Below are positions 5,263 through 5,686 of a stretch of DNA of 5,686 nt, one piece after another. Under the pieces are notes generated by a model. The model saw only the letters and a list, made by a program, of their open reading frames with translations. It did no database searches and was not told where the DNA came from. Numbering within the stretch: the first letter of the stretch is position 1; each line of letters opens with the position of its first letter. Source of the DNA: Bacillota bacterium (lineage in GTDB: Bacteria > Bacillota > Clostridia > Christensenellales > CAG-138); contig JAEWYV010000059.1 in NCBI GenBank assembly GCA_023458615.1, forward strand, positions 1 to 5,686, given 5' to 3'. The translations under genes were made by a program, and so were the position numbers.

Positions 5263-5686
5263 ACCCGTATAAAGTTCTTGGTGTGAGCGAAAACGCCACG
5301 CAGGAGGAGATTCGCGCGGCTTATCTGGAGCTGGTGAAGAAGTATCATCCGGATAAATATACCGACAACCCCCTCAAGGAGCTGGCAGGAGAGAAGCTCA
5401 AAGAGATCAATCAGGCCTATGAAATGCTCACCAAGAAGCAGACGAACAACTATCATGCGGGAGCGGGGTATTCCTCAACCTCCGGATCCTATAACACCGG
5501 AAATGCGGGCGGTTATTCCCGTCCGGGCGGAACGGCCTACAGCGGGCCGTTTGCCGCGGAGTTTGCGCGGGCGCGCGCTTCCATCAATCAAAACAACCTC
5601 AACGCCGCGCGGGAGATTCTCGACGGTGTGAGCGTACACAACGCGGAGTGGAACTATCTCTATGGCGTGATCTATCTTCGACAGGG
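5259..5686 (+). CDS. J-domain (DnaJ-like) protein, 3' end outside window
   Basis: The first 142 codons are present and the frame is open to the window edge. Residues 1 to about 60 are a J domain beginning MNPYKVLGVSENATQEEI, with the HPD tripeptide at 30-32 that stimulates the ATPase of Hsp70 (DnaK), followed by the helix ending EINQAYEML. From about 66 to 96 there is a Gly/Ser/Tyr-rich flexible linker. The rest (FAAEFARARASINQNN, then NAAREILDGV and YLYGVIYLRQG) looks like the start of a TPR-like helical repeat region rather than the zinc-finger and beta domains of true DnaJ. It is therefore a specialised co-chaperone (class III-like), not the general dnaJ gene. A role in folding or recruiting the upstream DUF5685 protein is inferred from the ATGA coupling. 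Confidence 0.93.
   Translation, partial: MNPYKVLGVSENATQEEIRAAYLELVKKYHPDKYTDNPLKELAGEKLKEINQAYEMLTKKQTNNYHAGAGYSSTSGSYNTGNAGGYSRPGGTAYSGPFAAEFARARASINQNNLNAAREILDGVSVHNAEWNYLYGVIYLRQ

Overview
The window looks like a stretch of chromosome from an anaerobic, moderately GC-rich member of the Firmicutes (class Clostridia). The evidence is the strong GGAGG-type ribosome binding sites, the short intergenic gaps with Rho-independent terminators, a stand-alone hybrid-cluster-protein-associated redox disulfide (DUF1858) gene, and a DUF5685/J-domain gene pair of clostridial type. All seven recognisable genes are on the + strand. I see no mobile element, CRISPR array, tRNA or rRNA, and no sign of recent transfer. 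The genus cannot be fixed from the sequence alone.

Layout. (1) Bases 1-501 are the C-terminal third of the replicative helicase DnaB, cut by the left edge. (2) After 32 bp, 534-1193 encodes a left-handed beta-helix protein that resembles the acetyltransferase half of GlmU but has no nucleotidyltransferase half. A two-part hairpin terminator (1201-1251) closes this unit. (3) The gene ending at 3354 encodes a cytosolic GH13 alpha-glucan hydrolase with a complete catalytic set; its start is best placed at 1405. It is probably followed in the same transcript by (4) 3435-3890, a small protein with two membrane helices and a C-terminal zinc ribbon. (5) 4016-4216 is a 66-residue DUF1858 CxxC protein with its own extended -10 promoter and strong terminator, so it is probably monocistronic. 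(6) 4387-5262 is a DUF5685 protein behind another extended -10 promoter, and it overlaps by an ATGA junction (7) a J-domain protein starting at 5259, which runs off the right edge.

How the genes relate. The window is mostly housekeeping and does not form one pathway. The two groupings most likely to be functional are the translationally coupled DUF5685/J-domain pair and the GH13/membrane zinc-ribbon pair. The most interesting reading is that the DUF5685 protein carries two aspartate-rich motifs, about 100 residues apart, that resemble the metal-binding motifs of squalene/phytoene-synthase-type class I isoprenoid synthases. The second point of interest is the GlmU-like protein, which keeps the residues of the GlmU acetyltransferase site although it lacks the uridyltransferase domain. 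Neither point can be settled without structure prediction or database searches.
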